DNA of 64,000 bases from JAWKTT01 sp041398965 (GTDB taxonomy: Bacteria; Planctomycetota; Planctomycetia; Planctomycetales; Planctomycetaceae). Shown piece by piece: positions 55,401 through 63,313 of this stretch; the stretch's first letter is position 1, and each line of letters begins with the position of its first letter. Under the pieces are notes generated by a model. That model was not told where the DNA came from. It saw only the letters and a list, made by a program, of their open reading frames with translations, and searched no databases. The position numbers were made by a program, and so were the translations under genes. The stretch is from assembly GCA_041398965.1 (NCBI GenBank), contig JAWKTT010000008.1:62001-126000 (forward strand). The letters run 5' to 3'.

Positions 55401-58104
55401 GGCCGATATTGATGCTGGGAACATTCGGTACGTCCATCTGGGTGGGACCGCGTCCCTCGAATCGCTCGGGTTGTCGCTGAGCGATGGAACGTCATCGTTA
55501 TCGATCACCTTCGAATTGACGATCGACAATGTTCGCCCAACAGCCGCTCCGGCAGGCCCCTATTTCGTGACGGAGGGATCGACAATCACCCTCGACGCGA
55601 GCGACTCCTTCGACACCGACGGCACGATCACCCTGTACGAGTGGGACTTCAATTACAACGGGACAGCCTTCAACGTCGATGCAACCGGGGCTCATCCTCT
55701 GTTCGATGCCACTTTGCTTGATGGCCCGCTCGTTCGCACTGTCGCACTCCGCGTGACGGACGACAACGGAGCCGTCAGTATGGTCGTGACGACAGTGGTC
55801 AACGTTGTCAACGTCGCCCCCACGGCGACAGCCGACAGCGGCACAGGATTCACCACGAATGAAGAGACCCCGCTGACCACTTCCAACGTACTACTCAACG
55901 ACACCGACCCCGGCGCCGCGGACCTGTTGAGCGTCACATCGATCGATCTCACCGGAACGATCGGCACCGTCATCAATCATGGCGACGGGACGTTTACCTA
56001 CGATCCACAAGGAAAGTTTGAATCACTCGCCGTCGGTCAGACCGCAGTAGACCACTTCACCTACACCATCAACGATGGAGATGGCGGGACATCATCCGCG
56101 ACAGTCACGATCACCATCGAGGGCAGAAACGATCGACCGCTCGCAAGTGACAGTACGTTCACAGTCTCCGAAGCAGCGACGGTCGGAACAGCGCTCGGGT
56201 CCATTGTCGCGTCCGATGTTGATGCGGGTGACACACTGAGCTTCAGCATCGTTAATGGCAACACGAACAACGCATTCCAGTTGAACGCGACGACGGGCCT
56301 GTTGACGGTTGCGGATGCTTCACAATTGGACTTCGAGACAACCCCGAACTATACCCTTGTAGTTCAGGTGCTGGATGCAAATGGGCTGAGTTCTACCGCG
56401 ACAGTCACTATTTCGGTGACAGATGCCAATGAAAGTCCTCAGGTATCCGACGTCTCGTTCAGCATTCCCGAGAACTCTGCGAACGGAGCGCTCGTGGGGG
56501 TCGTGACAGCGAGCGACGTTGATGCCTTCGAGACCTTCACTTGGACCATCATCAGTGGCAATGATGACGGTGCCTTCGTGCTCGATCCAACGAGTGGCGA
56601 ACTGCGGGTGTTGGACAATTCACTCCTCGACTTCGAGCAACAGTCGCAGTGGGTCTTACAGGTTGAAGTCGCAGATGCCAGCGGGCTGAAGGCGACCGCG
56701 AATGTCACGATCAACCTGACCAATGTCAACGAGACCCCCACAACGACCGGGCTCCCCGATGTCACCGTTGATGAAGATGCCCCGGCAATCTCCGTTGATC
56801 TCGCCGCAGCGTTCATCAACCCCGAGACGGGGAGTGCCTCTGGACTCACCTTTGTGGTGACTGATGTCTCGTCGACCGGCCTGTTTGAGAGCAAGAGCAT
56901 CAATCCGACGACCGGCCTCCTGACGCTCACGCTTTCCCCCGACAAGAGCGGCGACTCGACAGTGACCATCCGTGCCACAAATGCCGGGGGAGCGTTCGTT
57001 GAGACATCGTTCCTGGTGACTGTCATTGCCGTCAATGACCAACCGATTGTGCAAAGTCTCAGTCTGACTGTCGATGGCGGCACATCACTCAGTTCAACGA
57101 TTCCCGGCGTCTTGCTTGGGGCAACAGATATCGAAGGGGCCAATCTGACAGCGGTACTGGTCCAAGCTCCGGCGAATGGTAGCCTCACTCTGCTTGCGGA
57201 TGGTTCGTTCGTTTACCGACCCAAAACGGGTTATTCCGGGACAGACAGCTTCAAGTTTGCCGCCAACGATGGGGAAACTCAGAGTTTACCGGGCGTCGTT
57301 CACATCGACGTGTTGAATCCGGCGGTCGGAGTGCTTCCTAAAAACGGGGCAGACAATACGTCGAGCGGAACGACGAATGTTCCGGCAACGGGAACCGACA
57401 CCGTCAATGCAGCAAGTTCCGCAGACTCGGCGAGCACAGCCGTCCCGGATAACTTGGGTGGAAAGAGTTCGGGTTCTCAAAGTCGCTCCGATGACGACGT
57501 GGCCCCATTGCCAGTGAAGAACGAGGAAGATGACTTCTTCGATTCCAGCCTGATGAATCGGGACGACGACGATGATCTGCTCGGTCTACTCACGCGGCGT
57601 CAACAGGACGAGATCTTCTCAAGTCGTCCAGCAGGTGGGGTGACGGGGAGTGGTTCTTCCTTTGGAACGTCACTCGGGGGACTCGATGCGGGTCAGTTCG
57701 TGGGGTCGACTGCAAGTCTTTCGGCTGTCCCTCACTGGATGACCGAATATCGCACGACGCTGCAATTCGTTGGGCAACCGGGCAAACTCTGGGACGAACT
57801 CGACAATCTGCAATATCAAGCGCAGGAGAAGTTTGGGGTTGAAACAGTCGTTGTCGGCTCGGCTGCGACAGCGGCCGGTTCGGTCACTGTGGGGTATGTC
57901 CTTTGGACACTTCGCAGCGGCGTGCTGCTGTCGAGTCTGTTGGCCCAAATGCCAGCCTGGCGACTGATGGACCCGCTGACCATTCTCGAAAATATGAACA
58001 TGGACGACGACGAGGACGACGAGTCGCTCGCGTCACTGGTGGATCAGGAGGATGCTGATCCCGCCGTTGTTCCCGATCCCCTATCGGAAAAACGATCATG
58101 TTAA
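46408..58104 (+). CDS. Giant LEPR-XLL surface protein with DUF4347, LamG, tandem-95, PKD and cadherin-like modules
   Basis: The protein is 3,898 aa from ATG 46408. The N-terminus has the planctomycete LEPR-XLL-type motif LSSLEDRVLFDA (about 40-51). DUF4347 (about 126-290) has VISHGSGGG (His191) and FYGCDLA (Cys234). Next come a DNRLRE-like domain (about 315-485), beta-strand repeats with FVVTWTSEAQDG-like cores (490-860), and two DUF2341 plus LamG pairs (about 1205-1535 and 1805-2130). VCBS/tandem-95 units include six 101-aa repeats (2223-2828). PKD (about 3046-3135), two cadherin-like repeats (about 3245-3448), an acidic low-complexity stretch and a membrane helix near 3822-3842 follow. It is likely a cell-surface adhesin or sensor; the stop overlaps the kinase start. 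Confidence 0.9.
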   Translation: MRIRNIIQTAPLVLGHSWWSARRWLACASSGSEEFRRLNLSSLEDRVLFDAMPLVVAVAEVEPAVEVNRGEAGGDEAIGSGETGGGAGITITDIATVSSESVWAELSQLGTDSEETRSDEAGAGSQLQRLELVFVDAGVDDVETLLADLRRDDAARRLEVVLLESDVDGVLTITDTLAAFEGVDAIHVISHGSGGGVRLGNTWLTESSFSNYAPAIAGWGASLTEGADILFYGCDLASTEHGRTLLESLSVLTMADVAASLDDTGHQDLGGDWDLEFVIGSVESHIAVSEAGQESWQGLLQNAVFQQGVNGYTGTVDTYIQSTKPDVSDAAHPDMHIMGVEDEIGLLRFDNLFGDGVGQIPLGSTINSVTLTITTKTNISSGTASFHRMLTAWDNNTTWNSLVGGVQRDDVEALSAADVTLVDPPTQAAYDLTGANLTATVQAWADGQANFGWAIFLDSTEQLKIQGSESPDQPRLSIDYTAPPIELKSTGEQRVNVTVANAQETSMVERGSRDAVTILPNGDSVFAWSSQNQDGSGWGIYTQRYNSKGLAISAESRVNLTTANDQRYASIASDSSGNYVITWTSEAQDGAGKGVFARVFYADGTASTEFRVNQTTAGDQWNSSAAMDDLGHIIFVWEGNGTQAGQTDGNGAFVRRFNLDTTAVGGEQRVNVATTFGQNQVAVAATPDGRFVVTYDDDIGVSARRYASNGTARDASMIVVQNEITAGEADVAIDDAGNFTVVWRTTNQGDGSLRAVMLSRYSDSGTLLQGPTVVSDVSANLQTNPSIAMLGTGEFIVVWEGAGPGDTDGVFVRKFSANGTPLTAETRVNPTVSGSQKMASVAMVDLNNFTVVWTGNGTGDGSGVFMRQYGTQGIPGASFILSTTDNVTNSGVSGLSNWTSGTILRLGDPGLQLGENTTGVLQQFGNGDNIPVDGAINIDGFHFVTTPMTLANGQVLLAGDVLYSANDDELYPGVDGLGNPVQIPVRNEYILRFRPLATGDYTVGEVAVVYANLGGSADPFLNGMSDINGLSLIERDTVVAGVTLMAGDMLFTRSDDGGGHAKNVYVYHALTNTASKLINGADLGITGEIADIDLIETSVEVGGMTLASGTVLITLTANEASLGTTGLSATGNDVVAVQLSQSSMTGQPTIALATIAVDGSDIAFDSSAERINALSLVSLNAGPKGVNDSYTVTAGEEFESSVDAWFDTDWSARQRISFDNSTRAENLTDFPVLVVLDSSRIDYSRVHGNGDDLRFVDPDGTVLAYEIESWDPNGRSYIWVKVPKIDANSVSDSIWMYYDNNLGVAAGENPAGVWSNSYEAVYHFDDSTTATGTAIDSTGRGIDGTNVGTTQASGVVGSARSFNGVNQYIDLGNNLALVEGANAVTLSAWVQTSTANVDQNVIAVSVNSAVPSTSSRASLVIDGTELHGIGRSTDTEAEIGSVSTGAGVTTSVWKQVSVVIDYANDSMKYYVDGQLVSSQATSFSANATSLTPSTTATLGAQDDGTSPTFGGLMDEVRIAVAARSAAWLSAEFASSTDTLTRFGGLQLVAGVLENDFDPEGLPLTATNLNTSVLQGSVTLNSDGSFVYDDQGLFAGLTAGQSATTQFSYSARDSEGALSDAVVTLLIQGTNDAPVLASGVDLTLASVLETDTNPAGDTVFNLLANVGDPITDVDAGAVEGIAVYEVNDIGGQWEYSLNGTSWTAFGAVTDQSAVVLDTAATIRFVPNNSHSAHDSQLRFRAWDQTDSLASGTTGVDIREHGGITAYSENAGKLLVDVIRVNHEPTAVADNYTINEDTTLNTHPGDWLDVNWPARRRLTFDNSSRTETLVDFPVLVELDSSRIDYSIMKGDGTDLRFTDANGNLLAYEIDVWNPAGESYVWVKVPTIAAGTADASIWMYYGNTAAASGENATGVWSNGYEAVYHLEEDPVASGGTFDESTGRLVDATNISSVNAAGYIGQGQQFNLGTAIDLGDNLPLLQGVSGATISAWINPDTVSGNQVVIGIADNVALFPDLSKFSIEILNGRIQVIGMDSDDSLFSYAQVDSPSAVLVAGEWQLVSATLNYAAGEIDIYLNGVNVGHFTGQFNRPTSDTVDVDRAAIGAEDGGSGSHFDGLIDDVQVSGVTRSASWIAAQYANQTGQFISFSGELNQAGVLDNDVDLEGDTLGAFLNTMPSHALSFTFNGSGSFTYTPEENFVGTDSFTYYVYDGDENSNVVTVTITVNGVNDVPTTSGITDVTVNEDADNSVINLWGSFADVETADNQLTFSIVGNTNTSLFTSVTPNNTTGELTLDYAPNQFGTSDITVRATDAGGLFVETTFRVTVNSVNDTPTTSGIADVTVDEDAVNTVINLWDSFADVETADNQLTFTIVGNTNTSLFTSVTRNNTTGELTLDYAPNQFGTSDITVRATDAGGLFVESTFRVTVNSVNDVPTTSGIAAVTVNEDTPNTSVNLWDAFADIEDIDSQLTFTVVGNTNSGLFSTVTPNNSAGTLTLNYAANQFGTSDITIRATDTGGLFVETTFRVTVNSVNDTPTTSGIANVTVDEDATNTFIGLRDSFADIETPDSLLSFSIVGNTNPSLFTSVTRNNTTGELTLDYAPNQFGTSDITIRATDAGGLFVESTFRVTVNSVNDTPTTSGIADVTVDEDAVNTVINLWDSFADIETADNQLTFTIVGNTNTSLFTSVTRNNTTGELTIDYAPNQFGTSDITVRATDAGGLFVESTFRVTVNSVNDTPTTSGIANVTVDEDAPASSVNLRSAFADLEDSDSQLTLTVVGNTNTALFSSVTPSNSTGTLTLNYAPNQFGTSDITIRATDTGGLFVETTFQVTVNAVNDAPTISTIPSQTITEDGTTGALAFVVNDLETTTGSLVVSATSSDGTLIPNENLILSGSGSSRTIEVIPAANLHGGPVTIVVTVSDGQLTSQTQFTVTVLPVNDAPTLVVNNGPAVAKGGSVVLLNTQLQVADIDTAAGDLLYTVATNSGGGFLERTAAPGTAITSFTQADIDAGNIRYVHLGGTASLESLGLSLSDGTSSLSITFELTIDNVRPTAAPAGPYFVTEGSTITLDASDSFDTDGTITLYEWDFNYNGTAFNVDATGAHPLFDATLLDGPLVRTVALRVTDDNGAVSMVVTTVVNVVNVAPTATADSGTGFTTNEETPLTTSNVLLNDTDPGAADLLSVTSIDLTGTIGTVINHGDGTFTYDPQGKFESLAVGQTAVDHFTYTINDGDGGTSSATVTITIEGRNDRPLASDSTFTVSEAATVGTALGSIVASDVDAGDTLSFSIVNGNTNNAFQLNATTGLLTVADASQLDFETTPNYTLVVQVLDANGLSSTATVTISVTDANESPQVSDVSFSIPENSANGALVGVVTASDVDAFETFTWTIISGNDDGAFVLDPTSGELRVLDNSLLDFEQQSQWVLQVEVADASGLKATANVTINLTNVNETPTTTGLPDVTVDEDAPAISVDLAAAFINPETGSASGLTFVVTDVSSTGLFESKSINPTTGLLTLTLSPDKSGDSTVTIRATNAGGAFVETSFLVTVIAVNDQPIVQSLSLTVDGGTSLSSTIPGVLLGATDIEGANLTAVLVQAPANGSLTLLADGSFVYRPKTGYSGTDSFKFAANDGETQSLPGVVHIDVLNPAVGVLPKNGADNTSSGTTNVPATGTDTVNAASSADSASTAVPDNLGGKSSGSQSRSDDDVAPLPVKNEEDDFFDSSLMNRDDDDDLLGLLTRRQQDEIFSSRPAGGVTGSGSSFGTSLGGLDAGQFVGSTASLSAVPHWMTEYRTTLQFVGQPGKLWDELDNLQYQAQEKFGVETVVVGSAATAAGSVTVGYVLWTLRSGVLLSSLLAQMPAWRLMDPLTILENMNMDDDEDDESLASLVDQEDADPAVVPDPLSEKRSC
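53074..54891 (+). repeat. Six tandem 303-bp repeats in the giant gene
   Basis: The units start at 53074, 53377, 53680, 53983, 54286 and 54589, each exactly 303 bp (101 aa), beginning VNDxPTTSGI and ending TFRVTVNS. Units 2 and 5 differ by only two residues, and 1, 2, 4 and 5 share long DNA stretches, while 3 and 6 form a second subtype. This points to recent in-frame duplication or gene conversion. Confidence 0.95.
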
Positions 58105-60779
58105 GTATCAGTCCACATCTCCGCATCGCGTTGATCCTGTCGTCGATGGTGACGTCGGTCATGCTGATGGCTTCGTTTTTTGGTGTCATCCCAGACTCTC
58201 GAAAAAGTGTCGTGGCCAGTCGAGTGCAACTGTGCGAGGCCCTTGCATTGAATGGGGCTTTGGCACTCAGTCGTGATGATGTCGATGGACTCAAGGCCGT
58301 TCTCGATGCCGTCGTAGCCCGTAACCCCGACGTCGTTTCTGCCGGTTTGCGTCAGGAGGATGGCATCCTGCGCGTCACGGCGGGAGAACACCCCCTGGAA
58401 CCGGCCACTTCCCCAACCGACACCGCCGAATCGATGATGATGAAGGTCTCCGTCGGAACATTGGGGGACCAACTCGAAGTTCGCTTTCAACCGTTGGTCA
58501 TGTCCGGCATCCGGGGGGCTGTGTTCGACCCGCGCGTTCAGATGGTGGTTCTGGTCGGATCTTGCTGTGCCCTCGGTTTCTGGATCGTGCTGCGTCGCAT
58601 CCTCAAGCAACTCGACACCTCCGGTTCCGTGCCGACTCGCGTACGCAGTGCCTTAGACACCCTGACGGAAGGGTTGCTCATCCTGAACAAGAACGAACGC
58701 ATTGTCTTTGCGAACAGTGCCTTCGGCGAAGTCTTCGCAAAGTCGCCCGAACGATTCGTTGGCGACAAGGCGTCGGGCTTTGCCTGGCGCAGCGGCGAGT
58801 CTCGCGTGACTCCCCCCGTCGATTATCCGTGGACCCGAGCACTCCGGGAAAAGCGACCGCAGCCGAATGTCCTGATGCACCTGGAAGTCAGCGGTGGGGA
58901 ATTGCGGTCATTCATCGTCAACTGTTCTCCCTTGCTTGGAACCGACGGCACGTATCGCGGGGTCATGGCAAGCTTTGACGAAGTGACCCAACTGGAACAA
59001 AAGAAGGTAGAACTCAAAATGGCGATGGAGGCGGCCGAGAACGCCAATCAGTCGAAGAGTGACTTCCTCGCCAACATGAGCCACGAAATCCGCACACCGA
59101 TGAACGCGATTTTGGGGTTCACCGAAGTGCTGCGTCGCGGTTATGCCGAACGTCCTGAGCAAGTGCTCGACTACCTCGATACGATTCATGTCAGTGGTTC
59201 GCATCTCCTCGAACTCATCAACGACATTCTGGATCTCTCGAAGGTCGAAGCGGGTCAGTTGCAGATCGAGTTGACAGACTGTCATCCTCATCAGGTTATC
59301 TTGGATGCCGTCACCGTGCTGCGGGTGAAGGCTGAAGAGAAAGGGATTTCACTGACCTATCGTTCCGACGGACCGATCCCGGACGTCATGCAATCCGACC
59401 CAACTCGACTCCGGCAGATTGTGACGAACCTTGTCGGAAATGCCGTCAAGTTTACAGAGTCCGGGGGGGTCGAAGTGGTCTCGCGGTTGGTGCGAATTCA
59501 AGGACAAGACGTCTTTGAGCTGGATGTTCGCGACACCGGCATTGGAATGAAAGAGTCGACACTGCAAAACGTCTTCAACCCGTTTGTGCAGGCCGACAGC
59601 TCGGTGACCCGTCGCTTCGGCGGTACCGGACTCGGTCTGGCGATCAGTAAGAAGTTTGCCGAGGCTATGGGGGGAGATATCCGCGTCACGAGCCAGATCG
59701 ACGTCGGCTCCTGTTTCACCCTCGCGGTCGCCGTTCCGATCACGGAAGGGGTGACGATGTTGACCGCGGAAGAGGCGATCGCACAACGACAGAGCAAACG
59801 CCAACGTCCCGTCTCCGTCGAGTCTATGACCCGCCTGAAGCCGTGTCAGATTCTCGTGGTCGACGACGGCGAAGCAAACCGTCAACTGTTGCGTCTCGTC
59901 CTTCGCCGTGCCGGTGCGACCGTCGTTGAGGCATCAAACGGTCAGGAAGCACTCGATCACTACCTGACGAATACGTTTGATATCGTCTTTATGGATATGC
60001 AGATGCCTGTGATGGATGGCTACACCGCCACGCGCAAACTTCGTGAACAAGGGGTGGGATGCGAAATCATCGCCCTCACCGGGAACGCGATGAAGGGAGA
60101 TGAAGAGAAATGCCGATCCGCAGGGTGCAGCGGCTTCCTCTCGAAGCCCGTGAATATCGATTCGCTATTGGAAGTCGTCGCGGGAATCGTTGGTCTGGAT
60201 GACGCGCCTCAACAGAAAGACGAACAGCGCAACGGGATATTCAACCTCCAACTGACTGGAACTGGTCAAATTGACCTGCAAGGAGAGTCAACTCCTGCGT
60301 CCGATCGCTCGAGCCGATCCCTCGCAATTCCGTTGATTTCAACGGCTCATGAAGCGAGACTCGCATCAGGCGACAGCACCCCTCATGCAGTCGAGGCCAC
60401 TCTGTCCGAAGGGGGCCATCAGATTGAACCTGTGCGATCGAATCACGTCGGACGAGTCCCACTGGTGTCGCGATTGCCTATGGACGACATCGACTTCCGC
60501 GAGATTGTTCAGGCGTTCATTCCTCGTTTGCAAGAACAGATTGAAGCGATGCGGGACGCCATGAGTACCGGCGACATGGATGGTCTTGCAGGATTGGCAC
60601 ACTGGCTGAAGGGGGCCGGGGGAACCGTCGGTTTCCCGGAATTCACCGAACCAGCCCGCCAACTCGAACGCCATGCCAAACAAGGGGACATCCTCCGCGT
60701 GGCCGACACCCTGACAGAAATCACCTCCCTCGCCGACTCCATCGAAGTCCCCGACACCCCCTTGGCGACCGTTCACTAA
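58098..60779 (+). CDS. Membrane hybrid histidine kinase with REC and Hpt domains
   Basis: The protein is 893 aa; ATG 58098 overlaps the stop of the giant gene by 7 nt, so the two are cotranslated. Helices at about 10-30 and 148-166 enclose an extracytoplasmic sensor of about 115 aa. PAS follows (183-300), then HisKA with FLANMSHEIRTPMNAI (His329) and HATPase (NLVGNAVKFTESG, DTGIGM, GTGLGLAIS). REC (about 582-700) has phospho-acceptor DMQMPVMDG near 631 and K in LSKPV. The C-terminal Hpt domain has AHWLKGAGGTVGF (His near 833). A full intramolecular phosphorelay is present; the final response regulator is not in the window. Confidence 0.95.
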   Translation: MLSISPHLRIALILSSMVTSVMLMASFFGVIPDSRKSVVASRVQLCEALALNGALALSRDDVDGLKAVLDAVVARNPDVVSAGLRQEDGILRVTAGEHPLEPATSPTDTAESMMMKVSVGTLGDQLEVRFQPLVMSGIRGAVFDPRVQMVVLVGSCCALGFWIVLRRILKQLDTSGSVPTRVRSALDTLTEGLLILNKNERIVFANSAFGEVFAKSPERFVGDKASGFAWRSGESRVTPPVDYPWTRALREKRPQPNVLMHLEVSGGELRSFIVNCSPLLGTDGTYRGVMASFDEVTQLEQKKVELKMAMEAAENANQSKSDFLANMSHEIRTPMNAILGFTEVLRRGYAERPEQVLDYLDTIHVSGSHLLELINDILDLSKVEAGQLQIELTDCHPHQVILDAVTVLRVKAEEKGISLTYRSDGPIPDVMQSDPTRLRQIVTNLVGNAVKFTESGGVEVVSRLVRIQGQDVFELDVRDTGIGMKESTLQNVFNPFVQADSSVTRRFGGTGLGLAISKKFAEAMGGDIRVTSQIDVGSCFTLAVAVPITEGVTMLTAEEAIAQRQSKRQRPVSVESMTRLKPCQILVVDDGEANRQLLRLVLRRAGATVVEASNGQEALDHYLTNTFDIVFMDMQMPVMDGYTATRKLREQGVGCEIIALTGNAMKGDEEKCRSAGCSGFLSKPVNIDSLLEVVAGIVGLDDAPQQKDEQRNGIFNLQLTGTGQIDLQGESTPASDRSSRSLAIPLISTAHEARLASGDSTPHAVEATLSEGGHQIEPVRSNHVGRVPLVSRLPMDDIDFREIVQAFIPRLQEQIEAMRDAMSTGDMDGLAGLAHWLKGAGGTVGFPEFTEPARQLERHAKQGDILRVADTLTEITSLADSIEVPDTPLATVH

Positions 60780-60789
60780 TCGTTTGGAA

Positions 60790-60825
60790 TTCGTTTCGTC
60801 CGGAATTTCGAGACGAACGATTTCA
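60790..60825. terminator. Possible terminator between convergent genes
   Basis: TCGTTTCGTC (60791-60800) pairs with GACGAACGA (60812-60820) with one bulge and an 11-nt loop, followed by TTTC. It lies 11 nt after the kinase stop, between it and the convergent HNH gene. The stem is modest. Confidence 0.35.
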
Positions 60826-60907
60826 GCGCTGCCCCGCAAATACCTTTGTCGAGCGGAATTAATGTTTACGCCATTTCGGGACAACTAAGCGTTCGCCTGT
60901 ATGCGGG

Positions 60908-61636
60908 CTAAGTTAGGATGCTCAGAAAAGTGTGATACGGTTCATCCCTATTTCCTGGTCCAAGGAAGCAGTAGTCGGCAACGTCGGGTTGGAATGGGGC
61001 TTTCAGCCAAGCTTTGCGGCGTTGTTTGAGTTGTGCTTTGCTCAACTTTCCCTGTTGATATAGCTGTACGGCGTCACGCACTTGCTGTTTGAGTTCTCGC
61101 AGTCGAAGTTGTCGGGATTCCTGGAGAGCCTGGCGATCAAGTTTAAGAATTTCTTGCGTCTTCACGGCCCGTGGGTCCAAGTCATTCAAGTCGGTTCTCC
61201 AACGGGGTGATAGGTTGCCAAACTCGTCGACGTAGAAGAAATCCCAGACGTTCTCTTCGCAGGGATTAATTAGTTTCGGTCCCGGTTCGGTGTCTGGGGG
61301 GAAACGGTTGGACTTAAATCGATTGCAGATAGTGCAAGACCAGAGGAAGTTGTCCCAGGTCATTGCGAGGTGGGGGAAGATGGATTTCGGCTGGAAGTGT
61401 TCGACATCGGACGATTCGCTGCCGCTGCAAAACATGCAACGTTCGCCCGCTCCAGACATCGTTCGCAAGGCATTGACTACTTCCTGAAACCACTGCGGAT
61501 TGCTGCTGCGGGCGCTGCTGTAAATGCTGTCGGCCTTCCCTTTTGGGTCTGAATCGACCACGATCTGAGCCGTCTTTTCGGCGAGTTTCTTGATCGAGGT
61601 TGCCGGAAGGCTGGGGCGTTTCTTCAATTTTCGCAT
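60908..61636 (-). CDS. HNH endonuclease, PtuB-like
   Basis: ATG 61636 is 4 nt after the ATPase stop; 242 aa. The nuclease core is GERCMFCSGSESSDVEHFQP followed by WDNFLWSCTICNRFKSNRF: two CxxC pairs for zinc with the catalytic His in VEHF. The N-terminus is basic (MRKLKKRPSLPATSIKKLAE) and the C-terminal third is helical. HNH proteins of this type (TIGR02646-like) pair with AAA ATPases in Septu defence and with some retrons; no reverse transcriptase is present here. The function is inferred from pairing. Confidence 0.83.
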   Translation of the reverse strand: MRKLKKRPSLPATSIKKLAEKTAQIVVDSDPKGKADSIYSSARSSNPQWFQEVVNALRTMSGAGERCMFCSGSESSDVEHFQPKSIFPHLAMTWDNFLWSCTICNRFKSNRFPPDTEPGPKLINPCEENVWDFFYVDEFGNLSPRWRTDLNDLDPRAVKTQEILKLDRQALQESRQLRLRELKQQVRDAVQLYQQGKLSKAQLKQRRKAWLKAPFQPDVADYCFLGPGNRDEPYHTFLSILT

Positions 61637-61640
61637 CGTT

Positions 61641-62981
61641 CTATTTGTCCCCAATCTCGTGAGGATCAAGCATCACGGCCTGTAACTTCTGGGCAAGTCG
61701 CTGGTGACTCTTCTCTTCCGAGGTGGTGAGCCTTGCGCCAGCATGTTTCTTGGCGTCCAATCGCTTCCACTTCTCAATTTGGTCGTTTGCCCACTGAGAA
61801 CGCGTCGTGCTCAGACCAAAGGCGACACCGAGGACGGTCTTGTGGGCGCTCCCCCAGATGACACGATCGTACTCTGCGGAAGAAAGCTGTCTGGGTTGCT
61901 GGTTGACATCGTCTCGAGAGGGGAGCAGAAAGACTCCATTCCTGTCGGCGGCCTGTGCCACGAGTGGGCTGTGAGTTGTCACAATGAACTGGATGTTCGG
62001 AAACCGACTCTTGAGCCAGAGTGGCAACTCTCGTTGCCATGTCGGATGTAGGTGGGCTTCAACCTCGTCAATTAGTACGACGCCCGGGACCGGCACTGTG
62101 ACGTGTCCTTCGCTGTCGGTTTTGAACAGCTCTTCGCTGCCATAAACCTCATACAGGCCATGAACGAGATCGAGCACCGTAGCGTACACACCGCGACATC
62201 CATCACTGATTTCCCGCATCGGGAGCTTAGTCCCTTTCGAGTCGGTCACAAAGACGTGATCCACGGTAATTTCGTCAATCTTCATGCCATACGGAAGAAG
62301 CCCATCGCTCAGAAGCATTTTTACCCCCTGAGTCAGTAGGTCGATTTGGTCTCGATCCGATCGACGAAGTTCCAACGAGCGTGAATGCATCTTCTTGAGC
62401 CATTCTTCACTCTCACTCAGCGCGGCATCTTCTCGAAACAGCGTCACATAGCGGGCAACCGCGCCACCGGTGACCGTGTGTCGAATGGACTCGGAAGAAC
62501 TTCCCGACAGGCGACGCATCGGCCCGAAACCAGTCGAGAACCAACCTTGGGCATTCGGATCCCACAGTCCACGCTGCGCCGTCTTGATTCGATTGTTCGC
62601 AGGATTGCGATACTCGATCTCTCGAAACGAAGGGGTCTCCCCGAGCTTATCAATCTCCCATTCGACCCCCGCCTTAAACTCCGTCGTTGTATTTCCTCTT
62701 TGCTTCCATTGATCCAATTTTGGATCAGCCACGATACCGACTTCGGCTGACGCTCGCAGGCAGTCACGACGAATCCAACCGGGACTCAAACCGGCGAGCT
62801 GGACACCCGCTTCGGGGCCGAGTAATCCCAATGCGATCCCCTTGAGAACCGTCGACTTTCCCGATGCGTTTCCGCCGACGATCACTGTCCAACCGGAGTA
62901 GGTGTTCCTAGGACGCTCGAAATGAAAATTGAGACTCTCGAATCCTCGAACATCCTTAAACTTGACGTCACTTACGTACAT
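61641..62981 (-). CDS. AAA family ATPase, PtuA-like (SMC/ABC-type)
   Basis: The protein is 446 aa. The opening MYVSDVKFKDVRGFESLNFH is typical of AAA_21/OLD-like ATPases. Walker A is VGGNASGKSTVLKGIAL (about 36-52), an ABC-signature-like REISDGCRGVYA is near 255, and Walker B is VVLIDEVEAHLHPTWQRELP followed by FIVTTHSPLVAQ (D-loop and His switch). It lacks a TOPRIM domain, which separates it from OLD. With the adjacent HNH gene it matches Septu PtuAB architecture, in which the ATPase senses infection and licenses the nuclease. Confidence 0.87.
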   Translation of the reverse strand: MYVSDVKFKDVRGFESLNFHFERPRNTYSGWTVIVGGNASGKSTVLKGIALGLLGPEAGVQLAGLSPGWIRRDCLRASAEVGIVADPKLDQWKQRGNTTTEFKAGVEWEIDKLGETPSFREIEYRNPANNRIKTAQRGLWDPNAQGWFSTGFGPMRRLSGSSSESIRHTVTGGAVARYVTLFREDAALSESEEWLKKMHSRSLELRRSDRDQIDLLTQGVKMLLSDGLLPYGMKIDEITVDHVFVTDSKGTKLPMREISDGCRGVYATVLDLVHGLYEVYGSEELFKTDSEGHVTVPVPGVVLIDEVEAHLHPTWQRELPLWLKSRFPNIQFIVTTHSPLVAQAADRNGVFLLPSRDDVNQQPRQLSSAEYDRVIWGSAHKTVLGVAFGLSTTRSQWANDQIEKWKRLDAKKHAGARLTTSEEKSHQRLAQKLQAVMLDPHEIGDK

Positions 62982-63313
62982 CCATCCGCTCCATAAGTGC
63001 TCACAATCATGCTGGCATCGTCACGAAGCTGTTGCGCCGCTGACATGCTCTCAGCCTTCGCAGGGGAAATCAACGCAAACGTGCGAAGTTGGACGTCACC
63101 CCTCTCCGGACTGACGAGGCGTCCCCTGTCTCTCACTTGATCCCATCGTCCCTAAAGGTGCGGAGTGAATACTATCACATGCGAGTCAGCAAGCAATTGT
63201 TGGTTCGTTCTTTTGACAGGCACGAACACCCTGACGAACACGGTGCATTCGTCTCAGGTTGCATGCTGTACGGATTCTCTGGTGATGCCTTTGGAATGGG
63301 GTTCGTTGTGATG
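62982..63313. other. Intergenic upstream of the ATPase-HNH pair
   Basis: These 332 bases separate the ATPase start from the minus-strand gene at the right edge. Both genes read leftward, so this holds the promoter of the defence-like pair. No RNA gene, long repeat or convincing terminator is visible. Confidence 0.4.

Noticed and set aside
60908..62981. Retron or OLD-Gabija system
   Set aside because: There is no reverse transcriptase or msr/msd-like region, the ATPase lacks a TOPRIM domain, and no UvrD-like helicase is adjacent.
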